A DNA stretch of 64,000 nt from Bacillota bacterium. Its GTDB lineage: Bacteria; Bacillota; Clostridia; Lachnospirales; Lachnospiraceae. Numbering within the stretch: the stretch's first letter is position 1; each line of letters starts with the position of its first letter. The notes beneath the pieces were generated by a model, which was not told the DNA's origin, did no database searches, and saw only the letters and a program-made list of their open reading frames with translations. The position numbers were made by a program, and so were the translations under genes. The stretch is taken from the NCBI GenBank assembly GCA_023421505.1, contig JAEZTJ010000078.1, positions 129,887 through 193,886 of the forward strand, in the 5' to 3' direction. Shown here in pieces: positions 35,156 to 45,128 of this stretch.

Positions 35156-35182
35156 AATAAGTAATAGTTGAGTATAAAAAGT

Positions 35183-35225
35183 GCCTTTATCTTATGTAAT
35201 AATATAAGAGTAAAGGCCCTTTTTA
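35183..35225. terminator. Terminator after uxaC
   Basis: GCCTTTA-T-CTTAT pairs with ATAAG-AG-TAAAGGC and is followed by CCTTTTT. T-rich sequence also follows on the minus strand, so it may serve both uxaC and the convergent chemoreceptor gene. Confidence 0.8.
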
Positions 35226-35265
35226 TATACTGCTTCGTACTAGAAACAAGAAAGCTCCAGTAATA

Positions 35266-37329
35266 TTATACTGTAAATTTCTGAATTGCCTGTGACAGCT
35301 CACCTGCATTTTCACTTAAGGTACCTGCCGATTTACTTAAAGCTTCTACAGATTTTAGCTGCTCGGCAGCGGTCTGGTTAACCGTATCGGAGGATGCGGC
35401 AACCTCCTCTAAGACAGCTGATATGTTTTCGATCGCACCGAGCGTGCTGGCCCTTGATGCCTCCATCGTTTCAACATTCTCAGAAATATGCTTTAAATAT
35501 ACCATCAGCTTTTCTACGCTATCGTTAATATTCGTATAAGACTGCGTCGTATTCTTTACTGCATTCTCCTGTAGATTTAATACGCTCTCTGCTTTTTTGG
35601 CTATCTCTACAGCAACCCTTGTATCATATTGAATGCTGCTTATTATTTTTTGAATATCATTCACGGATTCCTGTGATTTTTCAGCCAGATTTCGAATCTC
35701 ATTCGCAACCACCGCAAAGCCTCTGCCGAACTCACCCGCTCTTGCTGCTTCAATGGATGCATTTAGGGAAAGAAGGTTTGTCTGTGCCGCAATATCATTA
35801 ATTACATTCGTTATCTTTGTTACAGTCATTGATTTTTCTGCCAGAGTTTCAATGGCATTGATTATATCCGTAGTAATCTCAATCGTAGATTTCGTCTGTT
35901 GGTTTAAATCCTCCGTGCAGTATGTTCCTTCCTGAATGCTTACCTTAGTATTATCTGCAATCTGACCGATTTCCTTTGTATTATCACTAACGAGTGCAAT
36001 TTTCTTCGATAAATTATCCATCTGAAGCAGGCATTCCTCTGCATCCTTGGCCTGTTGCATGACGCCCTGTTCAATCTCGCTGATCGCATGGGAGATATCC
36101 TCTGTGGATTTTAAGAAGGACAAAGAGGTTGCATTTACTCCCTCTGAGGAATCAGCCACTTCCCCACTTAATAGGTTAACCTGTTTAATTAGCTCCTTCA
36201 TATTAGAAAAGGTATTTTGTATTTCATCAATTAAGATCTTAAACTCATCTTTTCTATGAGAATGGAACTCCACTGTCAAATCGCCTTTTGCAGCTTTCTT
36301 TAGTTTTGCTATAATCCCTCTGATCGTCTTATCAACACCAACCGAAATCAGAGCTCCAATTAATACAGCAACAATACATGCAACAATGACAATGATAATT
36401 GTAACCCGCTTAATTTCATTCGCTTGATTGGTAATTGTAGATTTTGGCATCATAGCACAGAGCATAGCCCCTGTATCACCAATTTTAGAATACATAAAAT
36501 AATATTCTTTTCCCTTATAATCCACATATTCCGCACCTTGCGCTTTACTTGCTTCGGATGCTTTTTTATAAAACGACTGATCACTGAAGGTAATTTTCTT
36601 CTGCTCATCAACAGCAATTTCTTTACGGTCTGCGGTAACAAATGCAAGCATACCTGATTTATCAAAGCTCATATTCTTTAAAATCTCATGGATCGTGGTT
36701 GTTCTTACATCAATTACCAGAAAGGCATTGCAGCCCTGCAGCTTTCTCATCAAACGAATTGCGTAATCATTAGGTGTTGTTTCAAATTTTTCATCCAGTA
36801 ACGCATCACTGCCTACCCAAAGTGCATTCATCTTATTTTGTGCTATGTACTTACCGTTTTCCGTCTGCATGAAAGCCCCGTATATACCATCATCAAGATT
36901 AATCGCTTTCTGTGAGGAAGAGATGGATTCTACAATATCCGATATAATATAGATATCCTGAATAAATTTGTCAGCTGTACTCTTCGTAATAAACATCCCT
37001 TCAATCAAGTTCACCCTATCAAGGAATTCGTGTATATCATTCTTATATTGATTTAAAAAGTATTTAACTATATTTCTGTCATTGGTATATTCAACAGAAG
37101 CTGATTCGACAGAGTCAATACCAAAACGCATATACTCCCCAGTCATATTAATAATCTGACCGGCGGTATTTTCATAATTTTTTCTGATACCGGTTGCCGC
37201 CTTTTGATAAGATACTACACCTAACAGAATAATAAATGCAATCGGAACCATAAAAGCCAGAATTAATTTAACCCGTAGTGACGAAAAGTGTTTTAGCAAT
37301 GGAATTTTAATACGTATTATTTTTTTCAT
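35266..37329 (-). CDS. Methyl-accepting chemotaxis protein
   Basis: The 687-residue receptor has a membrane helix near 20-40, a dCache-like extracellular sensor (about 45-300, with QKAINLDDGIYGAFMQ and FVTADRKEIAVDEQ), a second helix (VTIIIVIVACIVAVLIGALI), a HAMP domain and a long cytoplasmic coiled coil. The signalling tip reads IAAQTNLLSLNASIEAARAG and GFAVVANEIRNLAEKS. The start at 37329 has GGGAGGG upstream. It follows the GH43 gene by 118 bp on the same strand and may guide cells toward sugars released by this cluster. Confidence 0.93.
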   Translation of the reverse strand: MKKIIRIKIPLLKHFSSLRVKLILAFMVPIAFIILLGVVSYQKAATGIRKNYENTAGQIINMTGEYMRFGIDSVESASVEYTNDRNIVKYFLNQYKNDIHEFLDRVNLIEGMFITKSTADKFIQDIYIISDIVESISSSQKAINLDDGIYGAFMQTENGKYIAQNKMNALWVGSDALLDEKFETTPNDYAIRLMRKLQGCNAFLVIDVRTTTIHEILKNMSFDKSGMLAFVTADRKEIAVDEQKKITFSDQSFYKKASEASKAQGAEYVDYKGKEYYFMYSKIGDTGAMLCAMMPKSTITNQANEIKRVTIIIVIVACIVAVLIGALISVGVDKTIRGIIAKLKKAAKGDLTVEFHSHRKDEFKILIDEIQNTFSNMKELIKQVNLLSGEVADSSEGVNATSLSFLKSTEDISHAISEIEQGVMQQAKDAEECLLQMDNLSKKIALVSDNTKEIGQIADNTKVSIQEGTYCTEDLNQQTKSTIEITTDIINAIETLAEKSMTVTKITNVINDIAAQTNLLSLNASIEAARAGEFGRGFAVVANEIRNLAEKSQESVNDIQKIISSIQYDTRVAVEIAKKAESVLNLQENAVKNTTQSYTNINDSVEKLMVYLKHISENVETMEASRASTLGAIENISAVLEEVAASSDTVNQTAAEQLKSVEALSKSAGTLSENAGELSQAIQKFTV

Positions 37330-37446
37330 ATTTTTCCCTCCCATTTATATATCGGTATTTCTTCTGGATTTTTTCTTATGATTTTTCTTCATTTATTATC
37401 GATAAATACGTTATTCTGTATTCTTATAACGATTTAAGGCCTGATG

Positions 37447-39030
37447 TCATTCTAAACTTATGTATTCAAAAAAATCATAATCTGCATATGCACTCTGTCC
37501 CGCCAAGTCCTGGCAGCAAATACCGATAAATGCTCCGGTAAAACGAGATTCACCTATTTTCATGTAATAATCATCCGATAAAACAGTCGCATCCAGAGGA
37601 TTTCCAATTTTCTGATAATGCGTTCCGTCAAAAGAATAGGAAAAAATAGCCGACTCTTTATTTGTATCTAAGGCCAGCCATAATGGTCCATATTCAGGAA
37701 GACTTATACCTGCACCTATTGGTTGTATCTGCTTTCCTAGTTGATTACAAAGCATCGTAAGCACCCTGCCTTCTGTCTCATCAGCAGTAATATACAGGTA
37801 ATAATGACTGATTGTATCATAATAATATACCAGTCCGGCCATTTGCTGAAAATTCTCAGGATAGAATTCCACCTTAGTGACTACCCTGCACCAATAATCC
37901 TGCTGTCTGACAGCAAGCAAGGATTGCTCATGCAAGGAGGATAGAGATTCTTTCCCATACAGTCTTAAATACCCCTGCCGCTCCTTCATAGAAGCACGTT
38001 CACCCAGAGGAGCTCTTAACGATTGAAAATGAATATTCCAAGTAACACCTTCAAAATCATCTCTGATATATCTTTGCTGAATTACTGTTTCCGCCTCATC
38101 ACCGGTCATTTCTACAAGACTGCGGGGTGAATTGCCTCCCAAAGCTAACTGCAGCCAGCCATCAACCCATACTACCTCCTCAATACAAGTTTCACGGCCT
38201 AAGATACAGCTTTTATCCTGTCCAACCGGTCTTCCACACAGATGTACCAGATACCACCTTCCATTATAACCCTCAACAAGACTCGCATGTCCTGCCTTTT
38301 GCAGCTCAAGGTCAGGATGATGTAGGGATGTCAGAATTGGATTCCTTGGACACACTTCATAAGGTCCGAATAAGGAGGAACTGCGCGCCAGAGTTACTGC
38401 ATGGGAATAGGAAGTTCCCCCCTCTGCCGTAAGCAAATAATAATAGTCATCCTTTCTGTATAAATGCGGCCCCTCAGTAAAACCCAGAGATGTTCCCTGA
38501 AAGACATTTCTTGGTTTACCTATTAGTTTCTTGTCGTTTACAGAATACTCCTGTAGTAATATCCCACCAAAAGAATTCTTCCAGGTTCGGTAATCCCACA
38601 GCATACTGACCAGCCATTTACGACCATCTTTATCGTGAAACAAGGATGGATCGAAACCACTGGAATTAAGATAGACCGGTTCTGACCAAGGCCCCATAAT
38701 ATGGTCAGAGGTCACAAAATAATTGTGCGTATCTTTAAAAATCCCATTATATGATCTAACATTGGTAAAAATCAGGTAAAAAGTACCCTGATCATAGCTT
38801 AGGCAGGGCGCCCAGACACCTCCTGAATTAGGATTACCCAACATATTTAAGTGTGTTTCCTTCAGAGGACGGCAAATCAACTCCCAGTGTATTAAGTCTG
38901 TCGAATGATGAATCTGAACACCGGGAAACCATTCAAAGGTAGAAGTTGCTATGTAGTAGTCCTGATTCACACATAAGATACTGGGGTCCGGATTAAAACC
39001 GGGCAAAATAGGGTTAACTGCAAAAGCCAT
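37447..39030 (-). CDS. GH43 family beta-xylosidase / alpha-L-arabinofuranosidase
   Basis: The 527-residue enzyme has the five-bladed propeller of GH43 with catalytic base Asp in PGFNPDPSILCVN, the pKa-modulating Asp in NSSGFDPSLFHDKDGR and acid Glu in LGFTEGPHLYRKDD. A C-terminal beta-sandwich (about 330-527) is typical of beta-xylosidases of this family. There is no signal peptide. GGAGG precedes the start at 39030. It follows GH127 in one transcription unit, so arabinose- or xylose-containing oligosaccharides are the likely substrates. Confidence 0.9.
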   Translation of the reverse strand: MAFAVNPILPGFNPDPSILCVNQDYYIATSTFEWFPGVQIHHSTDLIHWELICRPLKETHLNMLGNPNSGGVWAPCLSYDQGTFYLIFTNVRSYNGIFKDTHNYFVTSDHIMGPWSEPVYLNSSGFDPSLFHDKDGRKWLVSMLWDYRTWKNSFGGILLQEYSVNDKKLIGKPRNVFQGTSLGFTEGPHLYRKDDYYYLLTAEGGTSYSHAVTLARSSSLFGPYEVCPRNPILTSLHHPDLELQKAGHASLVEGYNGRWYLVHLCGRPVGQDKSCILGRETCIEEVVWVDGWLQLALGGNSPRSLVEMTGDEAETVIQQRYIRDDFEGVTWNIHFQSLRAPLGERASMKERQGYLRLYGKESLSSLHEQSLLAVRQQDYWCRVVTKVEFYPENFQQMAGLVYYYDTISHYYLYITADETEGRVLTMLCNQLGKQIQPIGAGISLPEYGPLWLALDTNKESAIFSYSFDGTHYQKIGNPLDATVLSDDYYMKIGESRFTGAFIGICCQDLAGQSAYADYDFFEYISLE

Positions 39031-39130
39031 AAAAACCTCCAATCATTATTAAAGAACAAGAAATCGTAGTCTAAAAACCTTGATTACTTATATAAAACCA
39101 TTGGCTTTCCTGTCTTAAACCATTCAATAC

Positions 39131-41089
39131 TTACTGATAAGCAATCGGTATAAATATCCTCATCTCCCCATTTCCTCTGTTATCCCAGGCAAAATACGGA
39201 ATTAGCCGTGCTTTCATTTCCTCCAGGCCTTCATAACGAAGCTGCTGGTATAACACATTCCGGTCATACTGTGCTCTTTTTATCCGGTATACGCCACCTT
39301 CCAGTGCATAGATGCTTCTGCCTGCTATGGTATATGGGATTGGTTGAAAGGTTTCCTTTAAGTTAAGCATCAAATCGTCCAGTGTCTCCAAGGAAGCATC
39401 CGGTGTCTCAATACAATAAACCAAGGGTCCTCTCTCAACTGCTGCCTGATTTACAGCTTCTTCTACCAGGCTATGAGCTTGTGTAAACCGAACCGGCATA
39501 TCAAAGTATACTATAACCTCTTCTCCTTCGGTTAAACCAAGCTTTACGGAGAGATATCCATTATCTTCCTTTTCTGTTAAGGAGTACATGTCTGTTGCTG
39601 TTTTCACATATCCACTCTGTGCCCAAGCGGGAATTCTAATTTTCAGTAGAATATCACATTGCTTTCTTACCTCTAATATCTTAAAAATAATCCTGCCGTC
39701 ATAAGGATATTGCGTATTTTGCTGCAGCGTAAAGTCGGCACCATTTTTCAATTCAAGCTTCGCTTCATTAGCACCATACATACCACACCATACAGCTTCC
39801 TCTGATACCGAGTAAAAATACTCACCTGCCTGTGCTAGTGTTCTCGCAATATTGGGCGGGCAGCAATAGCTTAGAATATATTCTGTTCTTTCCAGTGGCC
39901 AGATTAACTCATAAGGCAGCTGTTTTGCTCTTTGAAGCATATTTTCATAAAAATATTTCGTTCCGTCAAAGCTTATGGCAGCAAGATTTACGTTCAACAT
40001 AGCCCTTTCCAGCCAGTCCATGTATTCCGCACGGGGTTCTACTAGGAACATACGGTAAGCCCAGAAGACGAACCCAACACTTGCACAGGTCTCATTGTAG
40101 GCAGTAATGTTGGGAAGCTGATATGCGTAACCGTAGGCCTGATGAATTTTCTGATCCGTAAAGAAATTTCCGTAAGGAGAAACCCCATTATATAAAGCTC
40201 CGCAACCGCCCGTAATATAAATCTTTCGATCCAGCAGATCACGCCATACCTTATGAAGCATCTTTAAATAGTCTTCCTCACCATTTTCAGAATATAGATC
40301 TGCCACTCCCGCATAAAGATAATTCGCTCTGACAGCATGTCCTATAATCTCCTCCTGCTGCTTTAGAGGAATACGATCCTGATTATCATCTGTACCGTTT
40401 TGTACAGTATCTCTTAATTCAATCGCGAGTCTGGCAAGCTCCAAATATCTCTTCTCACCAGTTGTACGATAAAGCTCAATGAGGCCCATATAGTGGGAAG
40501 GGCACACCGCTGTCTTTACCTCACCCTTTTCCTTCGCATCCTGATATAGCTTGTCAAGATAACCAGCTGCCTTTATGGCAACCTTCAGTAAGGAATCCCT
40601 TCCGGTTACTCTTTTATATAGACAGGCTGCCGTAAAAAGATGTCCCAGATTATAGATTTCAAAATCGTTGACGTCTCCGTTTCTTAGGACCCCATTCCCT
40701 GTTCTTTCGCCGATGATCTGTTTTGTAGAGATATAGCCATCCTCAAGCTGTGCTCGACTAATCAGATCACAATATACTTCCAATTGTTGAAACAGTTTCT
40801 CATTATTCGTTAGCTGCGCAGCATAGACCGCAGCCTCCATCCATTTATAAAAATCACCGTCTCCAAAAACGGTTCCGTCATGCTCTCCTACAGCTTCTCC
40901 CGCACAGATTCGGAAATTCTCAAGAACATGACTGATCTCTTTATCTTCAAACATGGATTGCAGATGAGGTACTGTCTTATCTGCAGTATTATGCACTACC
41001 TCACTCCAGAATCCATCCATAAATTTCACATGTTCATAGCTAAGAGGTACGACCTTCGCATAAGGAGATTTACTGGTATCTGTAAGCAT
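39131..41089 (-). CDS. GH127 beta-L-arabinofuranosidase
   Basis: The 652-residue protein matches HypBA1-type enzymes. The zinc/catalytic cluster is visible: E333 and C335 in ITAYNETCASVG, and C409-C410 in SYCCPPN, the first Cys being the expected nucleophile. Other segments are GDGDFYKWMEAAVY, GHAVRANYLYAGVADL and YITGGCGALYNG. It releases beta-linked L-arabinofuranose, as found in extensin-type glycoproteins and rhamnogalacturonan II. The ATG overlaps the previous stop by one base (TAATG), so translation is coupled. Confidence 0.93.
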   Translation of the reverse strand: MLTDTSKSPYAKVVPLSYEHVKFMDGFWSEVVHNTADKTVPHLQSMFEDKEISHVLENFRICAGEAVGEHDGTVFGDGDFYKWMEAAVYAAQLTNNEKLFQQLEVYCDLISRAQLEDGYISTKQIIGERTGNGVLRNGDVNDFEIYNLGHLFTAACLYKRVTGRDSLLKVAIKAAGYLDKLYQDAKEKGEVKTAVCPSHYMGLIELYRTTGEKRYLELARLAIELRDTVQNGTDDNQDRIPLKQQEEIIGHAVRANYLYAGVADLYSENGEEDYLKMLHKVWRDLLDRKIYITGGCGALYNGVSPYGNFFTDQKIHQAYGYAYQLPNITAYNETCASVGFVFWAYRMFLVEPRAEYMDWLERAMLNVNLAAISFDGTKYFYENMLQRAKQLPYELIWPLERTEYILSYCCPPNIARTLAQAGEYFYSVSEEAVWCGMYGANEAKLELKNGADFTLQQNTQYPYDGRIIFKILEVRKQCDILLKIRIPAWAQSGYVKTATDMYSLTEKEDNGYLSVKLGLTEGEEVIVYFDMPVRFTQAHSLVEEAVNQAAVERGPLVYCIETPDASLETLDDLMLNLKETFQPIPYTIAGRSIYALEGGVYRIKRAQYDRNVLYQQLRYEGLEEMKARLIPYFAWDNRGNGEMRIFIPIAYQ

Positions 41090-41760
41090 TATAGTACTCC
41101 TTTCCTGATCAGTGCCTCTTTTAATGAGGCTGCTCCAAATCTGGGACTAGATAAAACTGGTAGCTTATACGCAGCATGCACCAGTTCTTCACAATATGCC
41201 ATAGAACCCTGGCAAAATAATATAACATCCACGTCATCTTTTATCTCTTTGGCCTTTTCTAATATCAGCTTTTTAAACTCCTCCTGATTTAGTCCAAAAG
41301 CACCCTCTATTAATCCATCTACCAAAACCACACTCCGATCCATTTCACGGGCAACCCGTCTAATTGTATTTTTTGTCGGATTAAGGGTCGTAGATAAGGT
41401 TGCAAGCACACCGATCCGTTTTCCAAGTCGCACTGCTTCTCTGCACATCTCTTCATCAATCCTTATAATCGGAACACCGCAATATTTTGCAAAATCCTGC
41501 ATCGCATCTACTGCTTCTCCAACGGAGGAACAGTTATTTAGAATCACCTCCGCACCGTCCTTCACTGCCTGAATAAAGAGTTCTGCAAGCAGTGCAGCTG
41601 CTTCCTTCGTTACATAGCCAGCCTCTCTTGTCTTTGTAAGAATATCCGGATTTTGATACATCATAAGCTTAGCTGCAGCTCCAATATTTTTCTTTACCTC
41701 TGCTTCAACCATATCGATTAATTCCGGTGTTGTAGAGGTATATACCAATCCTACCTTCAT
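41089..41760 (-). CDS. Asp/Glu/hydantoin racemase superfamily protein
   Basis: The 223-residue protein has the two-domain racemase fold with candidate catalytic Cys in ILNNCSSVGEAVD and ILFCQGSMAY, plus KRIGVLATLSTTLNPT and PVLSSPRFGAASLKEALI. It is not MurI by pattern; the substrate is unknown. It lies between a GH63-like gene and GH127 in a sugar operon that also has a beta-keto acid cleavage enzyme and an acid-sugar kinase, so a role in epimerising a hydroxy- or amino-acid derivative is possible but unproven. Confidence 0.78.
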   Translation of the reverse strand: MKVGLVYTSTTPELIDMVEAEVKKNIGAAAKLMMYQNPDILTKTREAGYVTKEAAALLAELFIQAVKDGAEVILNNCSSVGEAVDAMQDFAKYCGVPIIRIDEEMCREAVRLGKRIGVLATLSTTLNPTKNTIRRVAREMDRSVVLVDGLIEGAFGLNQEEFKKLILEKAKEIKDDVDVILFCQGSMAYCEELVHAAYKLPVLSSPRFGAASLKEALIRKGVL

Positions 41761-41869
41761 TGACTAAGCTCCTTCCCTTTTTTCTCTTGTTGTTTTTCTA
41801 ATTGTCAAAGCATACCATACTTTAAGCTTGAACTTCACAACAGACTACTGCTTAACATACTCCCTAGCA

Positions 41870-43141
41870 TTAATTACTTTTTTCACATACGTACATTTTA
41901 TATTCTTTTAGCTCCTCAGACATATTTAATACAAGAATATTCCAGTTCAAAAAACCACCATTCATAATCGGTTCTCCGGTAAATGGATCATAATATTCAT
42001 GCATACTGCTGGTTTTCTCCAAATCTGTTCCTAGGAGCAAGATTGTACGACTATACAAGTCCTTTGCTTCCTCATAATAACCGTAATTAAGCATTCCCTT
42101 AAATACCGCATAGTTCACTACCAGCCAGATTGGACCGAGCCAGTTAGACGGATTATTCGTTACAGAAAGATCAAACATTTTCTCATCCTTTGATAAGGAT
42201 ACAATTCCATAAGGACTATAGAACGTTTTATCATCCTTAGCATGCTGCAGTAAACTCTCTGCCTGCTCCTTTGTAGCAAAGCCTGCAAGCATCGGCAAAA
42301 AACCTGACCATGCCCTAATTTTAATTGGAAGTGTCTTCCAGAATACTCCTAAGCCCTGATGGAACCAATCAAATTTTCTAGTTTTAATATCTACATCAGC
42401 TGAGTAAAAAAAGGCATCTCTTTTATCCCAGCATTCAGACTGGATTGCCGTAACCAGCTTTTTAGCTTCTTCCTCATACCAAGCAGCATCCGCCTTTTCA
42501 CAGCCAAGCTTATCCATAAGCTTTACCATAGCCTCTAATTCCATTACCATGAAGCTGTTTAAGAATATATTTGCTGTCGAAAACTTCGGTCTTCCAAAGG
42601 TAGCCGGATCATTATCCATGCCGATCATGATATCATCACACCATACATAAAGTCCGCAGTGCTCGAAGTAGTAATTTCTTTTATAGCATTCAAAATATTT
42701 CTTTATTCCGGGAAGATATTCACGTATCCACTCATAATCCTTTGCAAAATCCGATATCAGAACAATCTGCTGGCATAGGAAGGGCTTATGCATATTCATC
42801 AGTACGCCTTCCTCATGCTTTATATTAAGATAAGGCCTTGGCCAATCAGCCACCTCAATCATCATCGGAATATAGCCATCCTCCAGCTGATGATCAAGAA
42901 AATTATATACATTGCCCTTAGCATGCTTAATCAGCTTACTAGTAAATGCTTCTTCCTTTTTCTGCTTAGCATAACTAATCAACCCATACACAGACCAATA
43001 CGTATCCCAATCCCATACATTTCCGTCATAGACAGAGCCGGGATCAATAAAAGGATATCGTATGAAGCTCCTTGGTTCCTTAAAAACCTTATCAACGTTC
43101 TTTTCAACATGATGAAACAACAGATTTATTACTTCGTCCAT
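41870..43141 (-). CDS. GH63/GH37-like (alpha/alpha)6 glycosidase
   Basis: The 423-residue protein shows landmarks of the MGH1/GH63/trehalase clan: WDWDTYWSVYGL, GMDNDPATFGRPKF (candidate acid Asp), NWLGPIWLVVNYAVF and SSMHEYYDPFTGEPI (candidate base Glu). There is no signal peptide. The ribosome site GGGG, 6 nt before the ATG, belongs to the palindromic element at 43146. It lies between the importer genes and the racemase-like gene. It should cleave an imported alpha-linked saccharide; the linkage cannot be told. Confidence 0.8.
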   Translation of the reverse strand: MDEVINLLFHHVEKNVDKVFKEPRSFIRYPFIDPGSVYDGNVWDWDTYWSVYGLISYAKQKKEEAFTSKLIKHAKGNVYNFLDHQLEDGYIPMMIEVADWPRPYLNIKHEEGVLMNMHKPFLCQQIVLISDFAKDYEWIREYLPGIKKYFECYKRNYYFEHCGLYVWCDDIMIGMDNDPATFGRPKFSTANIFLNSFMVMELEAMVKLMDKLGCEKADAAWYEEEAKKLVTAIQSECWDKRDAFFYSADVDIKTRKFDWFHQGLGVFWKTLPIKIRAWSGFLPMLAGFATKEQAESLLQHAKDDKTFYSPYGIVSLSKDEKMFDLSVTNNPSNWLGPIWLVVNYAVFKGMLNYGYYEEAKDLYSRTILLLGTDLEKTSSMHEYYDPFTGEPIMNGGFLNWNILVLNMSEELKEYKMYVCEKSN

Positions 43142-43145
43142 TTTT

Positions 43146-43195
43146 TACCCCATTCCTGCGCTGCTTAATTGGCTCGCTTGCGAGACAATGCGCAT
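43146..43195 (-). repeat. Palindromic element, module C, before the GH63-like gene
   Basis: Inner stem CTCGC-AA-GCGAG, outer TGCGC/GCGCA arms, then GGAATGGGG as ribosome site 6 nt before the start codon. Confidence 0.88.
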
Positions 43196-43223
43196 CTCCA
43201 ATCCTACACCTACTTTTATTCAC

Positions 43224-44051
43224 TTAGCCCTTCACTGCTCCCGAAGTCATACCTTCAATTACCTTCTTATTCAGTGCGATATAGATAACAAGTAACGGCA
43301 TAACGCTCATGGATACCGAAGCAAAGATCGCACCCCAGTTCTTTGCACCGAATTCGTCCTGAAAATATAATAGGCCTGTCTGAATCGTCTTTAAGCTGGA
43401 GGAGCTGATAAAGGTCATAGAAAAGATAAGATCATTCCACTTAAAGAAGAACTGAAGCACTAGAACGGTTACAATTGCATTCTTCATTAAAGGAACCACA
43501 ATATGCCACATCATCTTATAGATACCACAGCCATCAATAACCGAGGCTTCCATAATCTCGGCAGGCAGTGACCGTAGATAACCACCTACTAAGTAAAACG
43601 ATAAGGAAAGTCCAAAGGCTATATAGGCTAAAATCAGACTGGTTCTGGTATTCATCAGATTCATCTTGTTATAAATCTGGAAAAGCGGAATTAATGCAGT
43701 TGCTACCGGTACCATAATTCCAAGACCGAAAAAAGCATCCATTGCTTTTCTCCATTTCCATTCCATCTTTGTCAAAGCAAAGCCTGCAGTGACGGTAAAA
43801 TAAACAATGAAAACCAGAGCGATCAGTGTATTGATTAAACTGTTAGCAAAGTATACGGACATATGTCCTCTGGTCCAGGCATCAATATAATTTTTAATAT
43901 AGAAGCCTGCATTTAATGCATAAGCCGGTTTACTGGTCCATTCAAACTGCTGCTTAAAGGATGCAGTGAGCAACCAGAACAAAGGATAAATTTCTATAAT
44001 ACATATGATAAAGATCAAAATTTTTATCAATAAGGATTTCATTTTCTTCAT
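43224..44051 (-). CDS. Carbohydrate ABC transporter permease, MalG type (second importer)
   Basis: The 275-residue inner-membrane protein has six predicted helices, the EAA loop IMEASVIDGCGIYKMMWHIV and the ending EGMTSGAVKG of CUT1 MalG-type permeases. GGAGG precedes the ATG. It forms an importer with the genes at 44107 and 45129; no ATPase gene is near, so a shared ATPase is expected. Confidence 0.92.
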   Translation of the reverse strand: MKKMKSLLIKILIFIICIIEIYPLFWLLTASFKQQFEWTSKPAYALNAGFYIKNYIDAWTRGHMSVYFANSLINTLIALVFIVYFTVTAGFALTKMEWKWRKAMDAFFGLGIMVPVATALIPLFQIYNKMNLMNTRTSLILAYIAFGLSLSFYLVGGYLRSLPAEIMEASVIDGCGIYKMMWHIVVPLMKNAIVTVLVLQFFFKWNDLIFSMTFISSSSLKTIQTGLLYFQDEFGAKNWGAIFASVSMSVMPLLVIYIALNKKVIEGMTSGAVKG

Positions 44052-44106
44052 GCTTTACCTCCACGATGCCATCTTTTGGCACCCATTATAATCTGAAAGG
44101 ATTTTA

Positions 44107-44988
44107 TTACCTTTCTTTGCTGTCAAAGGCACGAATAATTCGTGAACCTGTAAAGCAGAGAACAAATATGAAGATAGCAATTACACTTCCGTATCCCATC
44201 TTACTGTAGGTAAATGCTACATTATACATATACATGGATAAGGATTTAGTCGCATTACCCGGTCCTCCGTTTGTTAAAGCAAGTGCTGATTCAAACATTT
44301 TTACAGTACCTGTAAAGCTGAAAATCAGACAGGTAATCGTAATCGGTCTTAACAGAGGGAAAAGTACCCTTTTAAATAAATTCCAGCCGTTACAGCCATC
44401 AATCTTTGCTGCTTCGATTACTTCACCCGGAATATCTAAAAGTGCGCCATAATAAATTACCGAATAAAAGCCCATTGCCACCCAGATATCCATTGCGCTT
44501 AGACAATAAAGTGCAGTTGATGCCTGACCAATCCACGGCTGCACCAGTTTTTCCAAACCAATATTAGCTAAAATACTGTTTAAGAGACCGTAATTTGGCT
44601 GTATTTCATATATCTTTGCAAATAATTGTCCAACTGCAACCGTCGGTAAAACTACCGGGAAGAATACAAGCGTACGGATTAAGCTCTTAAATCTTTTCAG
44701 CCAGAAGTTAAATAGGAGTGCCAAAGCAAGACCCAAACCAACCTGACCAATCATTACAATTGCTATATATCTTACATTAACGAATAACGCATCTATAAAA
44801 TTCTTATCCTTGAATAACCTGATATAATTTTCGAATCCAGAAAATTCCCACTTAAGTCCCGGAGTTCCACTATAAAAAGAATAATAGAACGACCATAATA
44901 CCGGTAATACAACGATTACCGCATACAAAATAAAGGGCGGAAGTATAAACAGCGCAATTGCTTTCCTATTGCCTAATACTTTGTTCAT
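44107..44988 (-). CDS. Carbohydrate ABC transporter permease, MalF type (second importer)
   Basis: The 293-residue membrane protein has six helices and the EAA loop VIEAAKIDGCNGWNLFKRVL. It follows the binding-protein gene after a 140-bp gap carrying two hairpins, and precedes the MalG-type gene. TNGGPGNATKSLSMYMYNVA is typical of CUT1 permeases. Confidence 0.92.
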   Translation of the reverse strand: MNKVLGNRKAIALFILPPFILYAVIVVLPVLWSFYYSFYSGTPGLKWEFSGFENYIRLFKDKNFIDALFVNVRYIAIVMIGQVGLGLALALLFNFWLKRFKSLIRTLVFFPVVLPTVAVGQLFAKIYEIQPNYGLLNSILANIGLEKLVQPWIGQASTALYCLSAMDIWVAMGFYSVIYYGALLDIPGEVIEAAKIDGCNGWNLFKRVLFPLLRPITITCLIFSFTGTVKMFESALALTNGGPGNATKSLSMYMYNVAFTYSKMGYGSVIAIFIFVLCFTGSRIIRAFDSKER

Positions 44989-45018
44989 GTGCTACACCTG
45001 CTTCCATTTTTAATGAAA

Positions 45019-45098
45019 GGAGGTGCCGGATGTCTTGTGAAGACTATCCCAACACCTCCCAGTTATCTTATTCGTTTCCTACCGGAAATCAATCCGGT
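45019..45098 (-). repeat. Two intercistronic hairpins after the second binding-protein gene
   Basis: GGAGGTG...CACCTCC (45019-45059) has an extended, partly paired interior, and ACCGGA/TCCGGT (45081-45098) forms a second stem. No U-run follows either. They stand between the binding-protein and permease genes, where partial termination or mRNA protection would give more binding protein than permease. Confidence 0.65.
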
Positions 45099-45128
45099 AA
45101 AGTGATAAATACATTAGTATACCTAGTG

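Noticed and set aside
41089..41760. Glutamate racemase MurI
   Set aside because: The Cys motifs fit the wider Asp/Glu/hydantoin superfamily, but MurI-specific patterns and cell-wall context are absent.
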